64,000 bases of DNA from Certhia americana (lineage: Eukaryota; Chordata; Aves; Passeriformes; Certhiidae), in contig CM031878.1 in NCBI GenBank assembly GCA_018697195.1, positions 7,697,074 to 7,761,073 on the forward strand, given 5' to 3'. The position numbers were made by a program, and so were the translations under genes. A model generated the notes under the pieces. The model was not told where the DNA came from. It searched no databases and saw only the letters and a list, made by a program, of their open reading frames with translations. Below, piece after piece: positions 23,051 to 35,118 of this stretch (position 1 is the first letter of the stretch; each line of letters begins with the position of its first letter).

Positions 23051-26000
23051 CTAGGATTGAAATTTCAGTTTGTTCCAGCTTCCTCCTGGGGCCAGATCTA
23101 TGCAGAGAAAAAGGAATAGATTTGTTTCTTTCAGAAGAGGTGTAAAGCTCTTTACATATCACCAGGTGCCTCAGGCAGCATGCTGACCAGGTCTACCCAT
23201 TCCATCTCATTTTGTTAGAGGTTTAATCATGTTAATGACAGTCCTAACATTTCAAAATGGCTCTTGATCAACAGCTGAACTCTGAGCATTTCACTGCAAA
23301 GAAGAGCACCACAGAAATAGGACTCCACTCTCAGGTGTCCTGGCACCCTCTCTGCTCTGTACCAGCATCTTGGGGACATCTCCTGAAGAGATGGAGAGGT
23401 GGTCCTGGCTGGAAATCATCTTCTCAGCCCCCTCCTGCACATTTCCTGTTACAGCTCCTTGCACCAAGCAGGACCTTGCAGAAGTCTAATTTGAGGGTCT
23501 ATGACTTACGCAATATTGCAAAAATAAAGACAGCTTAATCCAGAGCCTCCAGGAGGAGGCAGTGGGGAGAGGAGAAATATGTCCAGATACATAGACAGAA
23601 GATGCAAAGGGGGCTGGAATAAGCAGAGATCACCTCCACTGAGCCCAGACAAAACCAACAGCAGGCTCTCAGCAGGGTAAGACAATAGGGGACATTTCCC
23701 AATGATATGGACATCATAGCATAGGAATCAGGTGCCAAGAGAAGGCTGAGGAGGTCTCATCAGCCTCATGCCTGGTTGGGCAGTGCTGGGCTCAGCTCAG
23801 GCAGGGGCTTGGTGTCGCTGGCTGCCCCTGAACACAGAGGAGACAGCGCTGTCAGCCCTGCCTTGGTACCCACGCCTCGGAGCAGGCAGGGAACAGCTGA
23901 TGTTGTGTCTGCAGTGGCATCCTACAGGTCCTGTTAATCACACTGAAATAATCAAGCCCGGAGGAGGAAAGTCAAATGCATTAACTGCTAATTACAGGCG
24001 CTGCTAACCCCGCAGGCACTCTGTGCCCCCATCACCAGGCTCGGCACAAAGACAGGGAGCCTGGCACTGTGAAGGGGATGTGACAGCCCTGAGCATGACC
24101 TGCTGGCCTCACCACCCCATTGCTAACACCTCCCTTCTTCCTCACTGGAAGGAACTTGAAGCCCCCTTGGCACATGCACAATGCACTAATTAAAGGATGT
24201 ATTAATGTTCCTGAAATAACCTCCCTGTCAGGTCCTTCCATGACCTTGGGCAACAATTTTTTTTCAGGGAGGACAGTGCTTGGCCAGAGCCTGGCATGGG
24301 GCAGAGGGAAGGCTGACAGCCAGAGCTGCAGTGTTCTGATCCAACAGGGCATCGCGTGTCCGTGTGGTGAAAATGCATGGAAAACTTGAATCCTGCTGGC
24401 ATTTCTCTTCTGCCTGCCCATTTCAGCTCTGCTTGTCTCCTCTCAGCACTCAGCAATGCAGCAGATGTGGAGAATCTTGAAATAACAGGACAGTCTTTAG
24501 CACCACTGGAAGCTTTAACAAGATGAGATGAAATGCTGGAAATCAGACCTCTGAGCTGCACCAAACACCACCTGAAATGCAGGGAGCCTTCCCTAAGAAG
24601 CAGCAAATCTTTGTAATTTTTTCTCCATGGTCTCAATCCAGAGCATGTTTCCATTTTAAACTTAACCTTTCTCTCAGCAGAAGCAGGGCTAACCTGGCAC
24701 TCAAAACTGAGGGCACAAAACCAGGAATAGCAAATTGTGCTTCAAAGCAGTGACTGTGCCTGGGTGTCTCATTGCTGCAGCCAGACACCCACCTCCTGGG
24801 CAGCCTCTAATCCACAATCACCACACAGACCTCATTTCAACCAGCACGCCTCAAACTACCTGTTTAATTGCCTGATATTCATCTCTTTATGAATCTCTAA
24901 TTACTATGATCTTATTTGTGTTTGCACTGAATAGATGCCCAGGCAGCATCAGGCTCATTCTGCCACGTTACTTGCCAGGTCTTTTACTGAGCTGTGGATG
25001 CAGATCTCCTTTTCCAAGTGCATTTTATTCCTTGCATTAACTTGGCTTTACAGACAAGGCTTTAAACATGGAACAAATTAACTCATTAGCCTCAAATAAT
25101 CCAGTGACCAAAACAGGCCATGTTTCATGGACTGTTTTCCAGCCCATACTGTCCTGGCAGCAGCTGCAATTGAGAGGGTGGGATATATTGTCAGTGGCTG
25201 CCCTGGGGATCTCCCCACACATGCACCAACATTAGCACTCAGGAAAAGTACTAGCAAGTTTAGAGTAAAAGTTGGACTCATATTTCTCCAGCCAAATCTT
25301 TCTGATTGGGAAACTAAACATTTTCACCAGAAAGAGAACAACTGGAAGAAAAACACTGCAGTTCAGGCCAGGCAAAATGGGGCTGCCTGCAGGGTGGTTG
25401 GTGATGTCTTATGAGAATTTCTGAGCCTCACCTGCCATGGTTTGTGTGTGTAATGTGGGGTCTGTCCTGCCACCTGGGGGATGCATTTTATCCCCTCCTG
25501 CAGGTCACATATCCCAGTGCTCTAGGGAAGTCTGGTGACTGAGGCCATTTCCCAAGACCCTTCTAAGTCCCTTTTGAATGTAACACCATGTGTAGCCACA
25601 TAATTTCTCCTCTTTTACATTCATCTCCAAAGCAAGCTGGCTGGTAAGTGCAGGAACTCAGCCCGTGGGCAGCCAGCTCCCAGCCTGACCTCCAGCCAGG
25701 ACTCCATACCAATTGCTCTGCACAGGCTTTTATAGCTCTTTCAGCTGCACTCATCTTTGATTGTGCCTGATCAAAATGCACATGGCCAGCGTTGATAATC
25801 ACTGATGATCAGGAGCTTTTAGGAAGCAAATGACGGGGCCACTGCTCGCTTGATGGATCAGGTCATTAGGAGCAGCTGTTTCCCTCCTTGCCTTGCTTTT
25901 TAAAGTGAATTTGTGTTGTCCTATTTTCTCTTGCCCTTCTGGTAAACTGTGTGAAGGTATTTTTGAGGGTCCCTGGCTATTGCACCTTCTTAAAAACACA

Positions 26001-27120
26001 AAGATTTTGGTGGGTGTGAGCGGGGAGGTCAGCATAGTCCTGCTGTGTCCTGGTTGGCATGCACAGCAGTGGGTTTGAACAGTAATTTCTGCATAAGTCA
26101 GCTGCTGATCCTGCTGGTGCTCAAATAGTTCTGGCTGCAAGTGGAGCATCTTTATCATCACAGACCTCTGCTGGGGACAGAGGCATAGCTGTGGTGCAGA
26201 GAGATTTAGAGGCAGATGCAATGTTTGTGTTCCTGAGCTCTGACTGCTTAGCTGGGTGGACTGAAGGTCTCCTCTGTGGTGGCCCAGCTGTGAGCATCAC
26301 CTGGGGATTTGAGGGGTTTGGGGCTGCCTGGGAGGTAGTGAGGCGGTGAGGCAGCCCCCACCCTGCTTGGTGAAACCTTGGTGGGACACTGTGCCAGATC
26401 AGGCTCCTTCCTCAGTGAAGAGCTGTGGTGAGACTTCAACCGCCAAAGACAGAGAAGTGACTGTAATTACCACCCACCAATGCAAAAGAGTGTAAATATG
26501 GTGGCTACAAATACCCTCGTGCCCAGGAGGAACTAAACTACTGCCAGAAATTAGGGAGTTGGTTGCAAACTCCAGCAAGTGTATCTAGTCCACTTGATGC
26601 TTCCTTTCCCTGTCCTTCTTGAGACCTCAAACCAACACTCAGCGGCCTCTCTAGAGCACATTTCCACTGTGCAGATGGAGACAGGGACCTGCAGTAGCTG
26701 AACTTCAGAAAGGGCAGTGCAAAGTGGCCCCCATGTGCTGCTGGGCTGCAAGCCCTAGGGAGAAACCAGTCAAGGAAGCAGTATTTAGAGAAAAGCATCA
26801 GAGATGGTTTGACAGCTCTCTCTGCCTGCAGAGATTTGGCAGCCCTGGACTGGAGCCAGGCTGAACTGCTTTACACAGCCACAGGCAGTATTTCTGCTAT
26901 GGCAGGGCTGGATGTATCCTCGGAGGAGCTCATCCTTAGATGTTGCACTGGTCTCTGGAGATGGGTGTGCACACAAGGTTAATTGTAGGTGCTGAGTATC
27001 TGTTTCCCTGAGGATACTTAGTTCAGCCCTCCTTGCTCTGGTGAGACATTCCCTGTTTAAGAATTAATTATAAACACGAGCTGCAAAAAAAAAGTAAGTT
27101 TGTTTAATAATAACAAAAAC

Positions 27121-27165
27121 AAAAAAAAAAAAAAAAAAAAAAAAAGAGAGAGAGGGGGAGGAAGA
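27121..27165. repeat. Poly-A (25 bp) with GA-rich tail
   Basis: 25 uninterrupted A are followed by GAGAGAGAGGGGGAGGAAGAG. I looked upstream for a retroposed mRNA body and saw none. It is one of only two long A runs on this strand, against many T runs. Confidence 0.9.
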
Positions 27166-28439
27166 GAAAATTTACTAGAGCCATATATTAAAAACAAATT
27201 ATGTTCAGCAGGCAGGTGAGTCAAGGCCCGCCAGGCAATTGGGAAGGCAGCGTGCAGGCAGTAATTGAAAAAAGTGAGACACAAGTGAACAGCCAAAGCT
27301 CTGGCATAATAACTCCCGTTGCACACACACAATCACAAAGTTAGCAACAGGCCCTGGTTGAGGTGGGAACTGCCCTGTGCTGTGTTCTGGGGACCCCTGA
27401 CACCCCCCGGCACTGGGCTGGGGGCTCTGTGCCTGAGAGCAGGACGGGGATCTCCGTGGTGATTCCTCACAGTGTTTCCTCACCGTGCTCCTCTCTTGGG
27501 CCTGATGAACCTCAGATCACCCCCAGGCGTTTATTGAATCTCAGTTAGTGCCAGGGCTCCCTTTACAGCTCAAATTATGGGTTATTGCAGAGCGTGAGTG
27601 CTAAATACCTGCTACAGGAAGGATTGTTGTCCCTTGTCAGTTGTCTGCTCCTCTTTCTAGCGTCCTCACTGGGGAAAGCCTTGGCATCCCATCTTTCTCC
27701 ACTGCTCCTGACATCCCTGCTGAGTCTAGCCTTTGTCCCCAGGAAGCCATCGATCCCCCCCGGACACCTGGGAGCAGCTCTGGCCAAGGCTCTCCTGAGG
27801 CTAGCAGCTGAACTGGATGTGTGCAAGCCTGCAGCCCTTTTCCTGGGCTGTATGTCTGGGAGGCACTCCTTCTCTGGGGTCAGGTATTTCATTACTTTGT
27901 GAACTCATGAATTATGATGAGGGTCCCTCTCTTGAAGGGGAGCCGATCATCTTATCTGCTGCAGAGAGAGCCCCTCTCACTCCCACTGTGCTGGCTCCCA
28001 TGCCCAGCTGTTCCTGGGGGAGAACTGGGAAAACAGGGCAGCCTTTTGTTCTCCTCCTCTTCACCACCTAATCACCAGGAGTCTTGAGAAACAAGGAAGG
28101 GGTGGCAATGGAATGGAGACTGGGAGTGCTTTCCATCCTACTGCTATGCTTGGGTCCTGCCTACATATTTACAACTGGCACAGTCAGGCCCTGAGTTTGC
28201 ACCAGTCAGAATCTGCATCTCAGGAAGTACTCCTCCACTTCATGGCTACCCTGGCCCAATTGCCATCCTCGCGCATCTCACCAAGACTCTAGCCCTCAGG
28301 AGATGTTATGTATAACATCTTCTGCTGTTGGTATTCCCTTCTCTAACCCTGTTCCCAACTCCTCCCTTAACTCCCTCCCCCACAGTTCATTTGTTATCAT
28401 GGTTTGGGGTCTGTTGCTTTGATTGCTTCACATCCAGTG

Positions 28440-28640
28440 GGTCAACCAAGATCAGGACTCATTTATGAGAGAAGCTGTATATGCAGAGACCAATCCTGCC
28501 CTAAGAGCTTATGGATAGCTCAGCAAGGCACAGTTTATCCAGGGATGGTAGGGATTAGGGGCACAGGCAGAGGAGGCAACTTGCCCCATGCTGCACAGAG
28601 GACTCTACACGAGGAGCAGTCCCAGCCCAGGTGCAACCAT
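28440..28640 (+). mobile_element. Ancient amniote interspersed repeat relic (MIR-like/old SINE)
   Basis: The run AAGATCAGGACTCATTTATG, then GACCAATCCTGCCCTAAGAGC, then GAGGCAACTTGCCCC and a trailing GCAGTCCCAGCCCAGGTGCA keeps the block order of an old amniote repeat. That repeat has a 'CCCTGCCC.AAGAGCTTA' core and an 'ACTTGCCCAAGGTCACACAGC' tail. It is highly diverged. The exact family is uncertain. Confidence 0.4.
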
Positions 28641-29389
28641 AGCCCCACATAAGGCATGTGGAGTGCTAAAAACAAGACAAACTAAGCGCAGCTGGCATAA
28701 AATCCATGCAGTACATTGAACTGTAATGATTCTGACAATAAAGCAACCCAATAAATATTATGAAATGAAAACAGCCCTCCGGGAGCATTTGCAATCGATT
28801 GCTGAGAGCTGGCATTTGTGCAGCAGATTACGTGTGAGACAGGTTTGCTCTGCCTTTTCTTCTTTCCCTTCTAAATGCAGAATGAAAAGAGCTCTCTGGA
28901 GTGGATGTTGGGGGGAGACCCCCTCCCTCCTGTGCTTGGGCGCTGTCAGAAAGGGAGAAAAAGGTGAGTGAGATAGGAGAGGCTGTGAAGCCAGTGGGGT
29001 GGGAGTTTAGGGGTGCAATTCCTGTCCTTGCAAGCAGTGAGAATTCTGTCAGTGTCCCCCTCATCCCAGCCTGCAGAATTAGGGTTCCCTTTCCTATCCT
29101 GAGACACTCATATCCCAGTGGCTGATGCATGATGTGGATCTCCTGCCCCAGCATGGCGTGAGGGGAACTGGGAGGTGTGTGGGGCTGAGCAGTGAGATTT
29201 GGGGTGGATTTGTCTGTGCTGGGATGGACTTGTGGTGGGAGGAGGTTGTTTGCCATCTGTGCCTTGCAAAGACACAGCTCTGCCCTCCCTGCCTGTTGGA
29301 GTCTAGAATTATGAGAAATATTTCTCTGCATGTTTTAAGGGATACAAACCCTCTGGCAAACACTGTTTTTAACCTTTGTCCATGGAGAA
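28641..29389. other. Unique non-coding sequence
   Basis: Nothing recognisable. Its start (28670-28830) is AT-rich with an AATAAATATTATG core and could be regulatory. Confidence 0.4.
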
Positions 29390-29900
29390 GGCTTCTTGGG
29401 CTCTGGGATGAAGCAGAACTTTCAAGAATATGGGTTGCATATTAGCATAATATGTAGTTTCTCACAAGGTGTGAATTTCAGATTTACGGGGGTTTTAGAA
29501 CAGTTAGCAGGTAAAGGCGAGATGGAGGAAACCTCGTGGGTTTTAGGCTTCTTCCTTCTTCATCTGCTCCATCTTCTGCTGTGACAGTGGCGCTTTCTGG
29601 TTGGTATAGAGTAGAGACTGACTTTGTAACATGGATGATAGATATTGGGAAGTTATTGTAAATACTGTATACATAGTTTTTACTATAAAAGTAAACACCA
29701 CTCTGAGGAGGTGGGATTGTGCCTTGGACTGACTTGCTGTGAGGAGCTCTGCTAGTCAGGAAAAGAATGTAATAGATAAGAAAGAATAAACAACCTTGGA
29801 AAAACAGAAGAGATGGCTCTTGAATATTTCTTCGATCACCTGACTGGGGAGAAAAAGAATTGCATCTTGGGAATCATCAAACCATTCAAAAACCCGAGAC
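29390..29900 (+). mobile_element. Solitary avian ERV LTR (ERVL-like), boundaries approximate
   Basis: Promoter and polyadenylation signals are spaced as in a retroviral LTR: TATAAAA at 29684-29690 and AATAAA at 29785-29790, about 100 bp apart. U3-like sequence lies upstream (TTCTCACAAGGTGTGAATTTC, CTTCATCTGCTCCATCTTCTG). A U5-like tail lies downstream (GAGATGGCTCTTGAATATTTC). The text resembles songbird ERVL-type LTRs as I remember them. No gag, pol or env sequence is adjacent, so it is a solo LTR. The exact TG...CA ends and target duplication could not be fixed by eye. Confidence 0.65.
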
Positions 29901-31689
29901 CTGCCTTCCTGTCCCTTACTTGAGCATGGGTGACTATAAATGGTCCTTGGCTGGCCTGGTACACAGACCAGTGTTCAGCTGGGTCTCATGGAGCTGGTGC
30001 TGTGAAGATGGGCGTGCTGGTGCATTCAGGATCATTGCTTGGAACCTCACCCAGTTTCTCTGGTCTGTGCTGGCCATGGGCTACTCATAGTGTGACTTTG
30101 CCACCACAACCTGGATTTTCATTTTGCACATTCCTTGTCCCCTCGGTGCCCTGTGAAATGCTCAGCTGAGCCAGCCCTCATTCAGCTTCAATCCATCTCC
30201 CTGGGTGGATTATCTGATGCTGTGTGCCCACCATGGAGCACAGAGAGGTCCCTGCTCCTGCTTCCTGGCTGGTGTTGACCATGCACCCAGGCATCCCAGG
30301 CAGCTAGGCCAGGTTCTGACCTCCCTCACACACAGCCTGGACATGCACTCCCCTTGATTTTCCTGGCTCCAGCCTGCTCCCTCTTGAATCCTCTCCACTG
30401 TGCTAATTAATCCTGTTCCAAGTGTTGGCCTTTTTACTGCTGCTAATTTCAGGAACATCAGCCTGTGAGATAAGTGTGATCAGCTGGAAACCTGTGGTTT
30501 GCAACGAGGTTGGTCAAACTCATAGGATGTGAGAGGGGTAAGGGAATTCCTCATAAATTCAAGACATGAACCAGGCAGGGAAGGTGTCCCTTCTGAGAAG
30601 TAGGATCCATTGGATGAAGCAAGGTGGAGCCAGGTTCCAAAGTAAATAAGAAATACTTCCAGCAGTAGGTACAGGATGTTCAGCAACCTGGTCACGGATG
30701 CTAAATGCTTACCTGGATGGCAGGAAAGGCTGGGCAATTTTATAGAAAAGAGGTTTGTAGTTCCATGGGAATTCTGCCTTGCTCAGGAACTCCCTGAGCT
30801 ATGCGGCTGCTGCATCTTTAGCAAACACTCGGACACTGAAAAAGGAGGGCCCATGTCAGCAAACCTCGGTGCTGAGGAGGGCTCCTCCAGCACATAAACC
30901 CTCCTCAGCCAGTGCTTCTTCCTCTCTGCTCTCCACTAGCACCATTTCATCAAAATCCTCTCTTCTGCAGACTCGAGACAGGGCTCTGAACACTGAGGAA
31001 CATAGCTCAGGCACTGCTGGCATGTTTGCCACGAATAGCACTGTATCAAAAGAAATACATTTTAAAGCTGCTGCAACATAGCAAGAGCTGTCTTAGAGAG
31101 TGTGTTATCTCATCAAGTGTGCCCAGAGTGAGCTCAGCTCTTTCACCAGCCTCATTTTTCTGAGCAGCAGCTGATTGCGATTTACCAAGTGACACCTCTA
31201 GAGCTATGGGTTGTTTTTTATTTATTTTTTTTAAAGTTATTAAGTTGTTTGATTTGTTGGTGGGTTTTTTTTTTTTGGTTGTTGTTATTGCTTTCCATTT
31301 TAGAGAGCTCTTCTGTGAACAGCTCAGACAGGAGCAAGAAAAAGATAAAAAGAGAAAGAACAATTATCCCTCACTGGGCCATGAGGATAAATAGCTCCAC
31401 CTATTGTGGGTGTTTCACAGACTGATGGTATGACCAGCTGCTGGGTGTATGACAAGAATGGGCCCAACTCTGCTCTCAAATACTTACCAGAATAAATTCG
31501 AAGTATCTGTGCTAGAGTCAATAGTTATTACACTGGGTTTTTATCAGAGTGAGTGATAGCAATTGAAGGTTTTTTCAAGGCATTTATAAATAAAAACGTT
31601 CCTGCTGGCTAAATAGATACACTTCTTTGCTAACTGGGAGTAATCATATGCATTTTGATATCAGCATCTGCTAAATAAGTCCAGAGCTG
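29901..31689. other. Unique non-coding sequence
   Basis: No gene or confident repeat. A T run lies at 31265-31276 in a T-rich stretch (about 31210-31290). Confidence 0.45.
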
Positions 31690-32110
31690 TGTATTAATGA
31701 GGGTGCTGCAAGAACTTTGGAGTACAGGCTCAGAATTCAAAACAACTGGGATGGATGGGAGAGAGTGTCTGGAATCAGCCAAATGAAATTTAGTACAGAG
31801 AGCACAGGGTACCACATTTGGGAGGGATAAATGAATGCATGAATGCATAGACAGGAGAGCTTGGAGAGGCAGCAGGATGGCAGGCAAGGATCAGGGAGTT
31901 CAGATGGATGACTAACTTAGCATGAGTCAATAGTGTGATGGTTTAGCAAAAAGGGCAGCTCACCTCCTGGGATGCATTAATGCTGGATGTTGGATGTAAG
32001 CCATTGAAATCTGCAATTCTGCTTTGTCTGAGCTGTGTCCAAATCTGGACACTGCAGCTGAGGGCACCTGCAGATGAACTGGAGAAAAACAGCAGCATGT
32101 TTGAATGGAG
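31690..32110 (+). mobile_element. Ancient CR1-like LINE fragment (ORF2 3' region)
   Basis: The block order matches an old amniote CR1. First comes CCAAATGAAATTTAGTACAG, then GGGTACCACATTTGGGAGGG, then a diverged middle. Next come CAATAGTGTGATGGTTTAGC and CTGGGATGCATTAATGCTGG, then CTGTGTCCAAATCTGGACAC. These correspond to the region after the reverse transcriptase ('NEIQYREHRVPHLGRD'-like, then 'SVMV.QKGS..LGCINAG'). It is heavily mutated with no open frame. It is the oldest-looking LINE in the window. Confidence 0.65.
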
Positions 32111-33845
32111 AGATGCTAAAGTGGGCCAGAAATCAATGCTTCCTTCCTGTGAAAACATCTGTTTTTCAGGGGCAGAAAAGGAAGGGCATTGGCTCAGTCC
32201 CTTTCTGAAAATGAACCTCAGACTCCTTGGAGTTTGACCTTATGGGACAACTGTGCTCGCTTTTTGGTACTTCTGTCCCTCAGACCCTTCTCCCAGGTAA
32301 TTTGGCCCTGCCCCAGTGGGATCCCATCTTTTGACACCACAGCTTTCTTTTTCTATGCATTATGGTGCAGAGCAAACCATTCTCACTTCCTGTTTTGCAG
32401 GTTATCTCCATTTCAATACCTTGGGTTTGAAGAGAAATGAGCTCCTTGACTAACTTCTGGGCAGGGAGTTTGGCTTCAGCATTCATGCTCCAGGCTTTCC
32501 CTTTGTGTTATTCGCTAAAACGGGGCTTCTGGGCCAAAAGCATATCTCATCATTGTGACACGAACTGTAAGTCTGAGTAATGTTTGGGAAAGAGGTAACC
32601 CAGAGAGCCAACAACCCCTCTCACCTACTGCTCATGATACCTGTGCTCAGGATCCCAAGGACAAAGAGCAGTAAACCAGAAAACAGCTATTTATACATGG
32701 AAGTGGAATTGCTTTGGGGCTGGCCCTTTCTGACTGGAAAATAACTGGCTGCTTGGCTTCAAGACAGCCTGTGAAGTTGCTGGGAGGCTGCAGAAACAGT
32801 TCATTATCCAGTGCTTGATGAAAGCAGGAGGCAGAGTTTTCCACACCGGCTCCTTCCTCTTTGCAATGCGCTGTGCATAGTGGCTTCTGGGTGACATTAG
32901 CGTTCAGGCAGGCGTGCGTACACCGGAGGAATACAGGAATGCTGAGCATATTCCAGAGCGGCAACACGGCCTGTGGATTAAGCTCCTCTTTCAGCTATAT
33001 TAGGGCAAACCTGCAGGAGGTCTCTTGAAATCAGACAGACAGATTATCTTGATAATAAAAGCAATCAGAATCCGTCCTGCCCAGGATATTTAAATGACAC
33101 TGCCGACTGCAGGAGTGTCAGGGATGTGCTTGGCACTGGTGTGGGCAGTGTTTTTCATGGGGTTTGTGGCAGTGCTTGTGGATCTGGCAGAGCAGAGGAA
33201 GGATGAGAAGGATGTCCTATGCCTTCTGCCACCCTGACCCCACTGTGTGGGGTGGATGGGGAATGGGGCAGCTGGGCAGTGTGAAACTGAATGCCTAAAT
33301 TGAGGAAACAACCTCCCAAACAGTGATTCGTCCCTCCCAGCGGTAGCTGAAAGGAGTTGGATGAACCAACACCCCAGAGGACCTAATTTCTCCTTCCCTT
33401 AAGGGCTCATCTCCCTACTCTTTCCTGGAGGGCACCCATGCAACTTGCTCTTCTCCAGGGCCACATCACCCCAGATACAGACCCATGCCCCATATTGGCC
33501 TTGGCAAGGATGGAACCTTCTTACGCCTCCTCCCCCTCCTTGCCCATGTCCATTCACCCCTAGCACAGCTCTCCTGGGTGCACCTCTGGCTGTCAGACAA
33601 ACCTCCTCTCCTCCACATGCATTTGTCACCTGTAGCAGCTGCAGGGTCCCTTTCAGACAATTTGGGGGGCTGTCAGGGCTCACCATCAGCTAAGTCCATG
33701 CCCTAGGAACTCTCTCCTAATACTGCCTGACATTCAGGGTACTGTCCTGTGTTGGAACCCTGAATGCTGAAAGCATCAGGCTTTCTGCTTTGACAGGCAG
33801 TGATCCTCAGATGGATACTGCTTTTCACCTGAGGCTGTGGGAACG
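32111..33845. other. Unique non-coding sequence
   Basis: No gene recognised. The 32880-33110 segment is repeat-free with TATTTAAATG and GATTATCTTGATAATAAAAGC motifs and could be a conserved element. Confidence 0.4.
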
Positions 33846-33867
33846 GCTTCCAAGACTGAGTGATAGC

Positions 33868-33919
<52 letters not shown>

Positions 33920-33940
33920 TCCAAGACTGAAGTGATAGCC

Positions 33941-33977
<37 letters not shown>
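33846..33977. repeat. 71-bp tandem duplication containing (TG)n tracts
   Basis: The sequence GCTTCCAAGACTGA...GTGATAGC occurs at 33846 and again at 33917 (period 71 bp). Each copy is followed by a (TG)n run, at about 33870-33917 and 33942-33977. The second copy has one extra A and a CGG junction. The structure shows that a unique leader plus microsatellite was duplicated as one unit. Confidence 0.9.
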
Positions 33978-33981
<4 letters not shown>

Positions 33982-33999
33982 TTGCACAGAAGTGTGTAA

Positions 34000-34401
34000 T
34001 GTCACAGGGTGAAATATTTAAGGTTTGGGGTTTTAGGATATAGAATCATATAAGAGACAATATGGGGGGATTTAGGCATTGTCTGAGTCCTTAGCTTTCT
34101 TCTTTCTTCTTCTCAGGTTTAGGGGAGATTTTCTAATTGGGTGGGAAAGTCGCATTGCGAACATTGAGTGATCTTTAATTGGGTTATGAATAAAAATAAC
34201 TTAGGTGTTGGGTTTTAATTTGTTTTGCTTATTGTTTAAAAGTCCTTGAAACAAAGTAGAAGTGGACGTTTTCTTAACTTGTAAGGCAGAGCTCAAATTG
34301 TGTGAGACTGTATCATAGCTAAGATATAATGAACAACTGAGTCTGAATGAGATACCTTTGTGTCTAGTGTCTTCTGTCCAGACCTGACTAAACCTAACAC
34401 A
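34000..34401 (+). mobile_element. Solitary ERV LTR (402 bp) with 4-bp target duplication
   Basis: The element begins TGTCACAG and ends CCTAACACA, giving 5'-TG...CA-3' ends. It is flanked by GTAA on both sides (33996-33999 and 34402-34405). A 4-bp duplication is typical of class I (gammaretrovirus-like) ERVs. The interior has U3-like text, a TATGAATAAAAAT patch near 34185, a degenerate AATGAA signal near 34328 and a TTTGTGTCTAGTGTCTTCTG U5-like end. There is no internal coding region, so it is a solo LTR left by LTR-LTR recombination. It inserted just 3' of the TG microsatellite. Confidence 0.82.
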
Positions 34402-35118
34402 GTAACAGTCCTGCTACATGGGGTCAGCCTGTATGACACCAGACAGCTTTCTGGTGGATGCTGAATGATTGACTGTGCTCTCTAACAGCTCAGTGACACC
34501 CCCTTGGTCTCCCCAGCTGTGCAGGATGCCAGGCTGTGGTTGTGTCATTTATCTGCCTCTCCCAAAGTGTTTTGGGCTTAGCTGGATTCTACCAGGATAA
34601 GTTATCTGGCTGGGCTGGGGAGAGGAGCCTGAGGCGAGGTGCAGAGCCCTGACTTGGCAATAGTCTCCTTTCCACTCCCACCAGACCCAGACGAGCGGGT
34701 TCTCAGGGCCAGGGGCTCGCCCTCAGGAATGTGGAGGGAGCTGATACAAATCAGCTCACACACACCAGAGCACTCAGATGTCCGCTGCTTAACAGGGCTC
34801 GTGAGCTTCGTCTGAAGTACTGTGCTCAGATGAGATGTGTCCTCTTCAGAGGGCTGCACTTCCCTGTCAGCTTTGCCTTTTGATTCCTCCTGGCCTTTTT
34901 TCTGTCTGTCTCTTTTCTTTTTTTCTTTTTTTTTTTAATAGGGTTTTAGAAATGAGGCCAGTGCTTGAATATAAAATGCACTTATTTTTAAGGAATAGCA
35001 GACAGGTCACCTCGTTCAGTATTTGAACAGTGATGCCTCTGGTTTACCCCATCCTATCTGCCAAGGGAGAGCTATGGGGGTAAAGTCTGCCCCGTGTGTT
35101 GCTGTAGGGGTGCAAAGG
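34402..35118. other. Unique non-coding sequence
   Basis: No gene recognised. A pyrimidine/T-rich tract (about 34908-34936) is the only simple repeat. Confidence 0.45.

Larger units (their letters stand above)
20650..28439. other. Long unique non-coding stretch
   Basis: No gene, RNA gene or confident transposon is recognised. AT-rich islands at 21590-21720, 22800-23050, 23920-24010 and 24830-24960 look regulatory in style. A poly-A/GA tract lies at 27.1 kb. Frames up to 150 codons have no recognisable product. Confidence 0.5.

Noticed and set aside
27060..27165. Poly-A tract as the tail of a processed pseudogene or SINE
   Set aside because: No mRNA-like or tRNA-derived body is recognisable on the 5' side, and no flanking duplication was found.
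31934..31960. GTGTGATGGTTTAGC as an ERV LTR start
   Set aside because: The surrounding sequence fits an ancient CR1 block better, and no LTR signals or CA end follow.
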